Assembly: GCA_030323885.1 (NCBI GenBank)
Contig: CM059190.1
Location: 104,697,856 to 104,761,855, forward strand
Source: Branchipolynoe longqiensis
Taxonomy: Eukaryota; Annelida; Polychaeta; Phyllodocida; Polynoidae
Length of the DNA: 64,000 nt
Direction: 5' to 3'
The notes below the pieces were generated by a model. That model did no database searches. It was not told the DNA's origin and saw only the letters and a program-made list of their open reading frames with translations. How positions within the stretch are numbered: the first letter of the stretch is position 1; every line of letters begins with the position of its first letter. Below are positions 10,776 to 22,210 of this stretch, one piece after another. The translations under genes and the position numbers were made by a program.

Positions 10776-10836
10776 GGATCAAATCAATACAATTTTATTA
10801 GTTTTGAAAATTTAATGCTTTCATCGGACTAAGCAG

Positions 10837-11101
10837 TGGCCAGTGCACACCTACCGTTTACGACTTAAAACTGCCCGTTTCATGCATAAAACTGGGTTTT
10901 AGTCGTTAGGTGTGCGACCCCCTAGCATACTAGACGCATGCGATTCGCGCATAAAACTCAGTTTTTAGTGCTAAAAGCGGCCGTTTACGATTGCGATTCG
11001 CGATTCGAAAAACGAATCGGCCCGTTTTCAGTTTTAAGCGGGTCGGGTCGAGTCGCGAGTTTTAGTGCGCGAATCGTAAACGGTAGGTGTGCACCGGCCA
11101 T
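10837..11101. mobile_element. Palindromic MITE-like element built on GATTCGCG words
   Basis: Ends TGGCCAGTGCACACCTACCG and (reverse complement) TGGCCGGTGCACACCTACCG, then GTTTACGA in both. The interior repeats GCGATTCGCGATTCG and ACGAATCG. It lies directly beside a truncated TAAAG-type MITE. Confidence 0.7.
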
Positions 11102-11140
11102 AATAACGTTTTATGTAACGCTTCAACTCTGTCTAGCCAG

Positions 11141-11485
11141 ATGAAGTGGCTGAACCAGGAAGAACGCTAGGTGGCTTTGCGCACAGGAGGTTGTGGTTTC
11201 GAACCGTGGCCGAGCCAAACCAATGATGTACCAAATTGATACTTGTCGCTAACAAGCCTGGCACTTGGCATTAATAGGATATGGCAAAGACTGGTTTACT
11301 CAATATCAGGGTAATGTGACTGAGTGGGATTTAGAGTCATACTCATTGCTGTAGTTGCCTGATTTCCCTGTGAGGCAGAACTATAGAGTAACTATTGGTG
11401 TGTGTGTGCTGTCAAAAGTCAGTACCCATCATAATAAGACCTTAGATGTTGCTATGATGTCAAGCCACAGCAAACAAGCAAAATA
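11141..11485 (+). mobile_element. SINE-1 copy, divergent
   Basis: tRNA-like head (GTTTCGAACCGTGGCCGAG), body TCAGGGTAATGTGACTGAGT, tail ACCTTAGATGTTGC. Clearly older than the other copies. Confidence 0.7.
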
Positions 11486-11930
11486 AACACTTGGTTGCAA
11501 TTACAATACGTAGCTTGTGAGTTCCGGTGGTCCTTCAGGAAGGACTGAAGCTGATACCCAGCAGGCCAGGGCACAGCTTCAGCTAGCACACAATAAGGTG
11601 GGGTTGGTGATGCTCCCATCCTCTGTCATTCACGATAGGCCCTATACTTAAAACTTATTTTGCACCGATAACGATATGCTCGCTGATGACCAAACTTTGT
11701 AGGGTTCTTGCCATAGATTTGGTTTTAAGGTAGATTGCAGTGCAGTTTAATTATCCCAGGAAATATCTTATGCGAGAAAAATACTACTTTGTGTAAATGT
11801 ATTCATCACCGCCACCAACTTCCATTGTGTATACTGTAGCTGTGACTTGGCGTCCTTCCTGAGGGACCAGCGGAACTTAGAAATACTGGATTTACATTAC
11901 AATGTGCAGTTATTACCTGATATGGTTTTT

Positions 11931-12403
11931 AATAGCCCTGTCACACTACAACGTTTCTCCCGGCGCGCCGCCAACGCACAAGATATTTGCTAGGGCTCGA
12001 GAAACGTCCAACTTTTCGGCGTTTTGGGAGAAAATTTGACGGGTTGCAGCGTGCTAGTAGCGTGTTGCTGGCGCGTCCGTAACGCCCCCTCCAACGCGTC
12101 GCCGTGCGTCGCCGTGCGTCGCCGTGCGTCGCCGCGCGCTGAAAGTTTTGTGCAAGCACAAAACGATCGGCGCGATCCGACGCGCGGCGATGCGTGGCGA
12201 CGCGCAGCGACGCGCAGCGACATGCGCCGACGTGTCCATTCACACTTTGCTATCACTCAACGTGTACCGACGTGTACCGACGCGCCGGTAACGCGCCGGT
12301 AACGCGCGTGTAACGCTTCCCGACGCGTGCCGACGTTTCACCCAAAAAGGCAACACGTCGGCGCGCGTTGGTGAGAAACGTCGTAATGTGACAGCCCCAT
12401 TAG
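11931..12403. mobile_element. Palindromic MITE-like element built on CGTCGC words
   Basis: Ends AGCCCTGTCACACTACAACG and (reverse complement) GGGGCTGTCACATTACGACG. The centre has the palindrome GTTTTGTGCAAGCACAAAAC; the rest is CGTCGCCGTG and GCGACGCG repeats. Same family as 57361-57931 and 61027-61557. Confidence 0.75.
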
Positions 12404-12455
12404 ACTTAAATACTTCATGGCAATTGCATAGAGACCATTCCACCAGTGCCATTCC

Positions 12456-12655
12456 CTAAAATATCCCACTCAGTCAGATTATCCTAACACTGAGCAACCA
12501 AACCAGTCACTGCTCTATCCTAGTAATGCCAAGCGCCAGGCTAGGTGATGACACATAACAATTTTAGTAAGTCATTGGTTTGACTGTGTCGGGGTGTGAA
12601 CCCGCGATCTCCTGCGCTGGAAGCCAGCCAGCGCTTTTACCCACTGCGCTGTCTC
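12456..12655 (-). mobile_element. SINE-1 copy, 3' truncated
   Basis: Reverse complement carries the tRNA-like head (AGCGCAGTGGGTAAAAGCG), then CAATGACTTACTAAAATTG and the CTCAGTGTTAGGATAATCTG block, with the tail missing. Confidence 0.75.
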
Positions 12656-12790
12656 ATTGAATAATCGAGCGCGGCGGATAGTTGGCGCGCCGGTTAATGC
12701 GCCGGCTGATGCGCCGGCGTACGCCGGCCGCCACCTGTTCCCGATGTATCAGTGCCGACAACAATGCGCCGGTAGGCCGGTCTGCCCCGC

Positions 12791-13287
12791 CCCGGTGTCG
12801 CAGTTTGAGCGCCCTGCCAGTTTGAGCGCCCTTCTGTTGCTTCTGCGCATGCGCGGATAGAGACAACATTAAAACCATCCTAACTATCACAGTAATTTGT
12901 GATTTGTGGTGCTTTGAAAGCAAATTTCTCTTGTTTCTATTAAATAGTTCAGATCTTTCTCTACAATTTCACATTCAGCTTTTTTTTTAACAGCCAATTG
13001 GAAGTTCTTGAATTTATTTTGCGAAAATAGTTTTTGAGGCCAGGATCTGGTAAGGCTAACACTGGCACTGACACTCAGAATATCCCAACTTTCACTATTA
13101 TCTCTGTTTTAATACTTTCAGAGTAAATTGCTCTTAGGTTACATTAAATACTTCAGATCTTCCTCTTCAATTGCGCATTAAGATATTTTTAATCGATCCA
13201 ATGAAAGCTTTTAAATCTATTTTACAAAAAAAGTATACAACCACTGGCAGGGCGCTCAAACTGGCAGGGCGCTCAAACTGTGACACC
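12791..13287. repeat. Inverted repeat pair with internally duplicated arm
   Basis: CAGTTTGAGCGCCCTGCCAG at 12800 recurs in reverse complement at about 13250, each arm repeating AGTTTGAGCGCCC twice. About 400 bp of AT-rich DNA lies between. Possibly the ends of a foldback element. Confidence 0.6.
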
Positions 13288-13470
13288 GGGAGAGGAGGGA
13301 TGGGGTGGGGGGTGGGGGTGGGGGAAGGGTGGGGGGGGGTGTCGAGGAGAAGGAGGGGGTGAAGAGGAGGCGGGTTGGATGGGTGGGGAGAGGGATGGTT
13401 GAAGGGGGGAAGCACACAGAACTGACACCACCGCCAGAAGTACCCAGGGCCAACACCCCTCAACCGCCAA

Positions 13471-13524
13471 CCGGCAACACCAACACCAACACCAACACCA
13501 ACACCAACACCAACACCAACACAT
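13471..13524 (+). repeat. (CAACAC)n microsatellite
   Basis: About nine copies of the hexamer CAACAC. Confidence 0.9.
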
Positions 13525-14116
13525 AACAAGTTAATCAAATATTATATAATTTAATATGTGTTAATTTAATGGAATGTGGGGGCGGCGTGGAGGAGGGGCG
13601 GGGTCGACTACAGGCAAGCATTGATATGGTCGCTATTAATTTATATTTCATATTTTATATTTGATCGGAATAGAATTGATCCAATCTGGTTTAGTTTTTA
13701 AAATTACTAGTAGTAGTAGTAGTATTTTCGCCTTTTGCTTAAAGCTGCGTACTCCGATAAAGCATTAATAATTATATATCTAGATTTGATTCTAGATATC
13801 TAACTTGGATACTGATGCACTTATTAATCATATAGCGTATCAGATAGAAAGGAATATGGAGGCAATTGATAGAACTTGTTCCTGCTAAAGCCTCTGGTGT
13901 CAAAGTTTTGGCGTGCTGGCCGAAACTAATTTGACATATTTACGCTTCAAATGTCTCAAAAACTTAGCCAATTAAAAAACTGACGGCGACTTGTTAGCAA
14001 CGTGCCCTCTCCTCCTCCCGACATCCTTGGCCGTGGATGCCCCCTGGCGGAGGAGTGGTGTGTTAGGGGGTGGGGGTGGGGTGGGGGGATTACAGAAGAG
14101 GGGAACCATCAGTGAT

Positions 14117-14989
14117 CTATGGACGGAACGAAGTAAAACTCCACGGTCGATGAGGCGTGCCTTGGTCGATGAGGCGGAGGCCCACGTCGGCGACAGAGGG
14201 GAGGGTGTAAGCGTGGGGTTCCCCGAGGAACTCGCGCCGGGGGATGCCCGAGTTGACGCTCGCCCCCGGGGGGTAGGAGAAGTCCACGATGACCCGCCTC
14301 TTTCCCGAGTCGGACTTGGGGCGGGTCATCATGGGGGAGACCTGGGTCCAGGGGGTGAAGGGGGGAAGGGTGAAGGGGCCGATGAGGGCGCCGAGGGCCA
14401 GCTCCATGTCGACGAAGTCTTGGATGTGGGGGAGGTTCTCGGGGGGCTCACGGTGGTTGGAGAATGAAGGGTGGGGGAGGGTCGAGGCGGAGTAGTTGGC
14501 GGGGAAGCCAAACTCGAGCAAGTCGAGAACGGCAGGGTCGGGGTAGTCCTGGAGGCGGGCGCGCCAGGCGGGTATGTGGAGGCCTGAGGGGAGGGGGATG
14601 CGGGCGGCCAAAAAATTAGGGAGGCCCGCTTCCTGGAGGGTGGTATAGGTGTGGTTGAAGGTGGGGTAGCGGGCCCACGCCTCGCCGGAGGTGTGGGGCC
14701 AGGTGGAGAGGATGGTGGGGGTGGTACTGGGCAGGGGTCGGGCCGCAGGAAGGGGCGGCGGGGAGGGTGGCCTGGAGGTGGGGGTCGATGACGTCGACGG
14801 TGGGCTCGTCGAGGGTGAGGGGGGGGGCGGAGGGGGGTTGGGGAGAGGGTGAGGAGGTGCGGTGGGGGCGGGAGAGGGGGGCAGCGAAGTCGTGCGGGGT
14901 GGGGGGGTTAGGGGGGTGGGGGAGGGGGCGGGCAGTGGGGGGGTCTGGAGGGCAGAGGAAGGCGGTGTCGCCGGCGGTGAGGTTGGCAT
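14117..14989 (-). pseudogene. N-terminal reverse transcriptase fragment, DIRS-like
   Basis: The first 110 residues or so are Pro/Ser-rich. An RT N-terminus follows: LLEFGFPANYS, HIQDFVDMELALGALIGPF, SGKRRVIVDFSYPPGASVN. The frame ends before the first catalytic Asp, where similarity to the intact element stops near 14120. The VIVDFSYPPGASVN block corresponds to VVIDCSVPPDSSVN in the intact copy but the two are far from identical, so this is a different family. Confidence 0.7.
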
Positions 14990-15233
14990 CGGGGTCGAGG
15001 GTGCTGGTAGACAGCCGGTGTAGGGAGGCGTTGGGAGCCTTATGGGCGGGTTGAGAGTCCCGGGCGGTGCTGACGGGAGCAGAGCCGAGGCGGCGGGTGG
15101 GCCGCGCCTCAGGGGAGCTGGGGGCCGGGGGTGGTGACAGGGGGGCTGGCGGGGCTGTAGGTGTCGGCTGGGCTGGGTGTAGTGTTAGTGGGCCGGTTAA
15201 GGGCCTCCGGGCCGGCCGGGGGGCACCGGCGGA

Positions 15234-16372
15234 CTAAAAATCTGCCGAGGTGGTGGGCATCACGCGCTCACGTGTGCGCTTAGCCATGCACACATCCTCG
15301 CTGTGCATGGTCAGGACTTTGCGCACGTTTGCGCAGTAAGCGCACGTGTGCCGCTGCCTGGTGGCCCCCTGGCCGTGGACCTCCCCCGGGGTGGCTTGGG
15401 TGCAGGAGCTGGAGTCCCGGTTCCAGGCGTTACAGGGTGCTCCGTGGAGGTCCCTGCTGTAGGGGTCCCGGGTATCACCCTGCGTGCGGGGCTGTTGTCG
15501 GGATCTGGCTGGGTCTGTGTGGCGGGCGGGCGTGGTAGAGGGTTGGTGGGTGGGCTTGGTGAGGGAGTCCATCCTGAGCGTGTTCAGGGCTACCGGGTCG
15601 TGCCACCCGTGGGGGAGCCTCCCGTCCGCGATCCAGGTGAAGATGGTCTCCGAGTACCGGTGGACGGTCGGCCACGGATGGACGAGGATGTCCCTCATCA
15701 CGGTAAGGTGGTGGTGGTGGAGGCCCTGGAGGGAGTGGGCGGGGAAGGCAGGGTGGGTGACCAGGGTGAGGAGGGCGAGGTTATATTCGTCCTTACTCGC
15801 CTCACCCTGCTTCACCGGCTTCCTCTCCACCCCCCTCTCCACCAGGTCTGAGGGGAAAACATAATCAGATGGAATACCTCGCCGCCGGACGCTGTGTTGC
15901 GCCTCGGCAGAGGCCAGAATCTCGCGGACGGCGTCGGCCGCGGATGCTGGGCTGTGCTCCACCGTCTCCTGGCGGTAGGCGGGGGGCGGTGCTGGGGCGA
16001 TGGCGAGACGGCTGTAGCACTCATATTGGGGTCGCGTGAGGCGGCGGCGGCGGACGTGTCGGCTGCGGCGTACGCCTGAGGTGCTGGGACTGTCGGCAGG
16101 CTGCAGGCGCTCTCCCGCCTCAGCACAGGCGGGGGGGTGTCCAGGGCTCCTCGGGCGGCCCCCGTCTCGACGGCTTCCAGGCGGGTGGTGAGGTGGTGGA
16201 TCGCCTCCAGGATGGCGGCCGTGTCGCTGGAGGGATGGCCCGAGGGCGCCGCGGGCGATGCCGGCACCATGGACAGTGCGGAGCCTCCCGGCGAGCCCGA
16301 GGAGGGCCCTGGCGTGGCCATGACGGTAGTCCTTGAGCTCTTACGGCCCTTCCCTTTTCCGTGCCCGGGCAT
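15234..16372 (-). pseudogene. Gag-like ORF of the truncated DIRS-like element, frameshifted
   Basis: Likely start MPGHGKGKGRKSSRTT at 16372. A coiled stretch AAILEAIHHLTTRLEAVETG follows, typical of Gag N-termini. Around 15960-16050 the frame shifts into AYRQETVEHSPASAADAVRE, then runs to a Cys-rich end with CNAWNRDSSSC and HTCAYCAN. The CNAWN-type cluster matches the CYAWNGDAGC finger of the intact element at 4855. It ends with a stop at 15234, so I call it a broken copy. Confidence 0.65.
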
Positions 16373-16715
16373 GCTGGGGTGTCCGAGGAGGTGCGGCGGT
16401 CCGAGGTGGAGCAGTGCTGGTGAGGAGCCAAAGAAGAAAATGGCAGCGTGGAGGAGGCTTGGAAGGCGAGTGACTGAGGAGGGCCGGCGGGCGGCCTTAT
16501 AAGGGAACCGGGTGAGCAGTGGCAGGGGAGGCATGAAAGCAGCAAGGCCGGGGGAGGGCGAGAGGAGAAAGCTGAGAGGCGGGCGTCGGGCGAGGTGTGA
16601 ATGCTGCGCGACCGCCCGAGGGGGGGGGGAGGGTCTCTTCCTCTCCACGCATCAAGCATAATGCTCGCATTACGACCAAGACGGAAGCTGGGGTGAGGAT
16701 GTTGTTGGTGATGCG

Positions 16716-17580
16716 ATGTTGAAGCTATCACTAGGTGAGAGTTCTGAGGTGAAACCGAAGCGAGCACGCACGGCTAGTGAGATTCCCCCAGACGAGGAGG
16801 AGATTGAGTTGCGCAGGCTGTTTGTCATGGCGCAAAGCTGGTTGAAGATGGTGCTGGCGAAGGAGAAAGTGAGCGAAAAGAAGAGCTCGAGCCAAAAGTC
16901 AAGGAAAAAGAAGAAGTCTATTAAAAAGAAAGCATCTACGGTGACGGATTCAAGCCCAAGCTTGGGGGATTTGTCTCCACCACCATAATCATCGTCTGAG
17001 GCATCAGACACAGACAAATAGAGGAGTGGGATCAGAGAGTGCCACAGGAGGAGGAGAAAGAAGAAAAGTCAGTTTGCACTTGATCGCTTCACTAAGGGGA
17101 GGAAGAGAGCGTGAATAAACTGACTTTTAGTGAATTGTTGTACGCTGCACTAGTGTGGGCCATGAAACGGTTTGTGAAGGTAGAGATGGACATGGATTCA
17201 GTGTTAGGCTATATCGGACACTGTGCGTATATGTGCATGCATGCAATGACGAATAATTACACCGACGAAGCATACCGAGGGTATGACCATGCAGTGTGCG
17301 AGAAGGCCCGAGACAAAGGTCTGAGGGCATTCAGAATGGGGGGACAATGGGCTGTCTTTATTGCACTTCAACATGGACACTTCTAGGTCTTCCAAAAGTA
17401 ATAGTAAACCTAGATCGATGATCACTAAGAGTTCTGTAGAGGTGTCAAGTGGGGGGTCCAGCAAGATGAAAGGTCTATGCTTTGGGCATAATTATAACAA
17501 AAAGGTTGTACCAGAAGAAAGTGTGAGTGGGACCATCTTTGTTTGCCATGTTGTCAATGCCTGTCCAAATAAGAAGTTTT
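16716..17580 (+). pseudogene. Gag-like region of the decayed DIRS-like element
   Basis: It begins MLKLSLGESSEVKPKRART with a Lys/Ser-rich tail, stops at 16988, then resumes (17111-17386) with MNKLTFSELLYAALVWAMKR and a helical segment. The end reads LCFGHNYNKK and, after a one-base shift, GCTRRKCEWDHLCLPCC. This rebuilds the Cys/His pattern of the intact element's finger (CYAWNGDAGCTRSGC). At least two frame breaks are visible. Confidence 0.6.
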
Positions 17581-17612
17581 GACTGAGTCACGATGCCGAG
17601 AGATTAGCGTCT

Positions 17613-20279
17613 GTGGAAAGTGAGGACAGTCATTGTGCCAACGGTCGCGGGGTGCATGGGGGTGTCGCTTCTGAGAGCTTAGTTAGTTGGGGGGGGGCTT
17701 CACAAGTATGTGATGTCGCTGATAGTGGGGGGGGGGGGTGTCGGCTCCCGCCGCCAGTTCATGCCGTAACCCCTCTAACCAAAGTGGTGGGGGAGTTGTC
17801 CCTGTCATGCCATGCGGGGATGTGGGGGAGGAGTGGGGGGTTGTCGACCCCTGTGATGACAATGCGGGCTCCAGCAGGGATCTCGTGTTTGAGACTGCTC
17901 CAAGAGAAAAGCTACAGGGCCGCACCTCAGGAGGATTCAGTGTGCCCATACATGAGCTAAAAGAGCTGAACAGTGACTGGTTCCACGTGATTTGCAGTGA
18001 TCACGGGGCTGATGATAATGATGGATTGTTATGTACATTTTGAGTTGTCGACCCCAACAACCAGCACACTTGGTGTGAATGCTACATTGATATATATGAT
18101 GCTTGTGTTCGTGGTTGTTGTAATTGTGTTTTCCTAATAGAAGGTGTCCAAGCTCAGATTAAGCCATGTTGCGTCTACTCTGAATGCTACTGTCACGGTG
18201 ATATTGATCCCGATTGGGAATATGTTCTAAGAGGTGCATGTTTTGGTTTTAAGGTGATTGACGACGACTGTGATAGACATTATCATAAACAAAACTATGG
18301 TTCTATCACAAAAGGGGAGGTGGGTTGATTGATTGATTGGTGGTTGCTTTACGCCGTGTCGGCAGCATAGGCCATATTCACGGCGAGAAATGTTTGTTTT
18401 TTGTTCAAACCATCGCTTTTACATGTAAAAGCAGACAATCAATTATGTGCCAATAGACACTCATTAAATTAGAAAGCTCACAATCATATATTCCCATAGA
18501 AAAAGAAAGTTTGATTAATAATTGATAGAATTTATTTAGTAAACTATATGAGGTGGTACAGTCCATCTGCCCTCAATAAGGCTAAAATGTTTTCTTGTTT
18601 TATTTTAGTAAAAAGGTCATGCATACTGTCTGCAGTGTAGAATTGTTGGCGCAGGGCCAAAAAATCAACTTAGTAAAATTGTTCCCGTCGGCAGACTGCC
18701 GCAGCAGCTACCCAGTTTTGGTCTTTTGAACCATTAGTGTATATGGAGAGGTGGTCTGCCAACTGGCCTTGAATCTCTGCATGCAGTCCTTGGTACTCGA
18801 GTGGATGTGTCCCAGACTTCCTCAGTTCCGTGAGTCGGAGGTGCATGTTGCTATGTCAGGGTGACTGCAATGTGAAATTGATGATGAAATGCTAACAGTT
18901 GTTAATGAGCCATGTGCATCTATCCACGCACTGGGCGGTGTGCCAAAATGGCATGACGACTTCCGTGCCATCGTGGACTGTTCCAGCCCAACCGGTGAAT
19001 GTGTGAATGACCATACTCAGGGCTGTCGTGTAAACTTTAGTTACATCTGTGTTGAATCTGTGACCGAGCTCCTACAGCAAGGGGACTTTTGCTCTACTGT
19101 TGATATTAGCAATGCCTACAGGGCCATAAACATCCACCTGAGATGCAGAGATAGGTAATGGCCTTGCATGGGATTTTGGGGACAGTTTGGTTTACTTAAG
19201 GGACAATCGCCTTTGTATGGGCCCCAGTAGCAGCCCTTACATTTTCTCCAAAGTTAGTGACTTTGTTGTTTGGTGCATGGTGCACGAAGGTCACCAAGAG
19301 TGTATTAACTATCTTGATGATTTTTGTGTCATAGCCCATTCTGAGGAAGGGTGCCGGGAGGAGCAGCTCAAGCTGCTGGCGATCCTGCACCGGCTTGGGT
19401 TCTATGTCAGCTTTAAGAAGCTAACCTGCCCAAGCCAGATATGTAGATATCTGGGGATCGATGTAGACTCTATCCAGATGGAGCTTTGCTTGCCACTTGA
19501 TAAACTGGCAAAATTGCAGGATCAGTTGCGACTGTTCCTGCAGTGCAGAAAAGCCACAAAACCTGAGTTAGAAAGCTTAGCAGGTGTGTTGGCACACTGC
19601 TGTAAAGTCATCCACGGTGGCCACACCTTCTCATGGCGGATATGTGACCTGGTCGCTTCAGCAAAAAAACGTGGACACAAAGTGTGCTTGAATGAGGAAT
19701 ACCGCCTAGACTTGAAAATGGTTGCTGGAATTTGCGGCAACTTTCAATGGAAAAGCCAACATCATTCATTCGGCCAATGAATGCATCTCTGTCTATAGTG
19801 ACTCATCGCTATTCGGGTTTGGTGCTATCCACTCCAGTGCATTTGAATTCGGAGATGCGAAGGCATTGCAGGGGTGGCTAGGGCACCACTTCGAGGAAGC
19901 TAGGGATGTCGGTTGCAGAACCGACAACATTAATGTTCTTGAGCTATGGCCCATCTTGGTGGCAGTGTGCCAGTGGGGCCAGCTATGGTCAGATAGAACC
20001 GTGGTGTTTGTCACAGAAAACATCCAGGTCCCTGCCACTCTTAACTCAGGTGGGAGCAGAAATAAAACAACCATGAAATGGTTACGACTCATATTCTGGA
20101 CGTCGATCCAGTACAACTTTGAATTACAATCGGTATATATAAGCACCCATGACAATGTAGTGTGTGATAGCCTGAGCCAGCTTGCTGAATCTAAGAACAT
20201 TATGATGATGAGAGACGCAGACGTACAGGGGCCATGTGCTGTCATGACCTATTTCATTGTTAATCCAGACTGGGACTGA
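17613..20279 (+). pseudogene. Broken RT / RNase H of the decayed DIRS-like element
   Basis: Pieces line up in order with the intact RT: CHGDIDPDWEYVLRGACFGFKVI (near 18195), RAIVDCSSPTGECVND, STVDISNAYRAINIH (about 19090), YLDDFCVIAH (about 19310), RNase H YSDSSLFGFG, INVLELWPIL and VVCDSLSQL. The first-domain Asp, YLDD and several RNase H acids survive, yet the frame is broken at about 18040, 19158, 19780 and by the insertion at 18320-18866. Ancient dead copy. Confidence 0.85.
18320..18866 (+). mobile_element. Insertion inside the decayed RT, unidentified dispersed repeat
   Basis: RT similarity stops after SITKGEV and resumes at EIDDEMLTVV, with about 550 bp of foreign DNA between. The insert starts near a GATTGATTGATTG run followed by GCCGTGTCGGCAGCATAGGCC. 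A related string (GCCGTGTCGGCAGCGAGGGCC) occurs at about 51963. No clear inverted ends or target duplication were found by eye. Confidence 0.6.
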
Positions 20280-20299
20280 CTCCGGACGGAATGTTTCCC

Positions 20300-21235
20300 C
20301 TTCGAGGAAGCCCAGTACGCCACTACGACCAAACAGACCCAGTGGGTCCAGGTGAAAGCCTACCTGGAGTTCTGTGAGTTTTTCGCTGACAATGTTGAAC
20401 CGTATCCCTGCCCACCCGATCAACTATGTATGTATATGTCATTCCTCGCTTGGAGGATGTGTTTCAGTTCTATAAGACAGTATATTAGTGCACTGAATAA
20501 CCATCTTAAGGACTTGTGCTGAATGCCAATAGATTATACTAATCATCGCATAAAAAGTGTATATCGGGTATACGCAGGACGTTGGGAGATGCCGGTAACC
20601 AGGCTCCTCCCCTGCTACCATACCAGCTAGTAAGATTATTCGCAGTTATGTTCCTTACACCAGGATATACGGCGTTCCGGGCGGCCATACTATTATCGTT
20701 TAGGGCCTTGCTCAGAAAGAGCCATGTTTCAGATTTGGAGTCAGCCCTGCTCAGGTTGAAGTTCACGTTCTACAGGTGGGGGATGATGATCCGGGTGTGG
20801 TTCTGAAAGACCATTCAGTACCATGAGCGAGTTCACCAAATACTGGTCTCAACTGTACCCAATCCGGCTTTGTGCGCGGTTTATTGGGACGTAGGCACTT
20901 TGCAGAAGTAGCACCCCCCCTCCCCCCGGGCCCCGAGTGGCACGCCTTCAGAATACCGCGGCTAGGTGGGTCGATATCTATGCCGTACTCATTTTACCTG
21001 TCGTCTTTAAAATGCTTGCGCACGCGAGCGGGCCTGCTGCCTGCAAAATTTACTACCCACAGCCTCTGGAGGGGGGGACCCACTTTCTTGAGGCTATGTG
21101 GAGCTTCGATCCTTGAGATAAAAAAGAGGGGTGTCTAGAAGCCGGACGCTGTGTTCGATTACCTGAGAGCACCAATTGAACAGAGATTAGCAGCTGACAT
21201 GCGTGTGGCTGCTCTACCAGCGAATGATCAGAGAT
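20300..21235 (+). pseudogene. Broken tyrosine recombinase of the decayed DIRS-like element
   Basis: Segments QWVQVKAYLEF, FRAAILLSFRALLRKSHVS, FTFYRWGMM, AFRIPRLGGS and TTHSLWRGGPTFLRLCGAS correspond to the intact recombinase. The HxxR box reads HSLWRGG where the intact copy has HSLRRGG, so the conserved Arg is now Trp. Stops and frameshifts occur near 20520, 20806 and 21138. Confidence 0.8.
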
Positions 21236-21261
21236 AATCTTTGTGTCTGGGTGTGTTTGGG

Positions 21262-21720
21262 CCTTTAGAGGTACCAGCCAGAGTTTATCTCATCCAACTA
21301 AATGTGTATTTACTTGTCTATCCGGAAGATATAAATAATGTGTGGTATAACTAGTTATGCTAATATTATTTAGGCTCTAGGGGGCCTATCATACAGCAAC
21401 CGGCTGGGGGGTGGGTGCTATGTCACCTATGCTATCCCGTCCGATGGAGCCTTGTGCCCGCATCAGCCAATCAGGGCGAGGAGCAACCCCAGAGGTGTCA
21501 ACTTGCAGTGCTACCGCCTCTAATCTGCGTCCAGTCGGTCAGAAATTTGACTTTATTGTTTGATTGATTTGATTTGTTTGCTTACTTGTTAAGACTCTTG
21601 ATTCTTGTAATTGACTTGTGTTTGATTAAACGGAGGGGCCTTTAGAAGTACCAGCCAGAGTTTATCTCTTCCAACTACATGTGTGTTTACTTGTCTATCC
21701 GGAAGATATAAACAATATTA
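21262..21720 (+). repeat. B1-A2-B2 split direct repeats of the decayed DIRS-like element
   Basis: B1 (about 21264-21340) and B2 (about 21639-21718) both run GCCTTTAGARGTACCAGCCA to CTATCCGGAAGATATAAA, with a handful of differences. About 300 bp between them would be A2. The divergence between copies, compared with the near identity at 8502-8887, shows this element is much older. Confidence 0.8.
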
Positions 21721-21723
21721 ATT

Positions 21724-22012
21724 CTTTGTTTCTTTTTTAAATTCTTTAGTTCATTCTGAAAATCTGTCTTTCCTTCTTCTTTTCTTTGTTCCCCTCTTTC
21801 ATTCTCTGTTTTTCTTTCTTTCTTTCATTCTTTCTTTCTTTCTTCCTTCCTTTCTTTCGTTCTTTCTTTCATAAAATCCTTTTTTCCTTCTTCCTTCCTT
21901 CCTTTCTGTCTTTTTCTCTTTCTTTCTTTCTTTCTTTCATTCTTTCTTTCTTTCATTATTCCTTTCTTTCCTTCTTCCTTCCTTTCCTTCTTTGTCTCTT
22001 TCTCTCTCTCGA
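21724..22012 (+). repeat. TTTC/TTCC-rich microsatellite
   Basis: Imperfect TTTC and TTCC tetramers over nearly 300 bp, next to the right end of the decayed DIRS-like element. Confidence 0.9.
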
Positions 22013-22210
22013 CACGACATATCTTAACGTGTTGAACATCATCAGCTCATCGACGGTGGGCACAAGAACTACGTGTTAAATAAGGGGGCATTAGAATTCA
22101 CTCTCCTTGTCAAAGCTGCATAGTCCGATCAAACCATTGAACACAAGTTCTAGCAACTTATATGTTATGGACAAGGTAAATAAAACATCAACATTTCTTA
22201 ACTGAAAAGA

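Larger units (their letters stand above)
14110..16660 (-). mobile_element. Truncated DIRS-like element (5' part only), GC-rich
   Basis: Minus-strand relic with a Gag-like region (about 16372 down to 15234) and the N-terminal part of an RT (about 14989 down to 14117). It lacks the RT catalytic core, RNase H, recombinase and repeats, so everything 3' of the early RT is gone. It is strongly G-rich on the plus strand, unlike its surroundings. A TATAA-like motif (CCTTATAAGG, 16494-16503) lies about 125 bp before the likely Gag ATG. It stands head to head with the relic that starts near 16700. Confidence 0.75.
16700..21720 (+). mobile_element. Decayed DIRS-like element with B1-A2-B2 end, A1 missing
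   Basis: Plus-strand relic of about 5 kb with the same domain order as the intact element: basic Gag-like start (16716-16988), zinc-finger region (to about 17580), RT/RNase H (about 17613-20279) and tyrosine recombinase (about 20300-21235), then split direct repeats. Many frameshifts and stops break it, and about 550 bp of unrelated DNA is inserted in the RT. No copy of A2 is found at the left end, so it is 5' truncated at the junction with the minus-strand relic. Confidence 0.85.

Noticed and set aside
13991..15864. Plus-strand Gly-rich ORFs
   Set aside because: Antisense shadows of the GC-rich truncated DIRS-like element.
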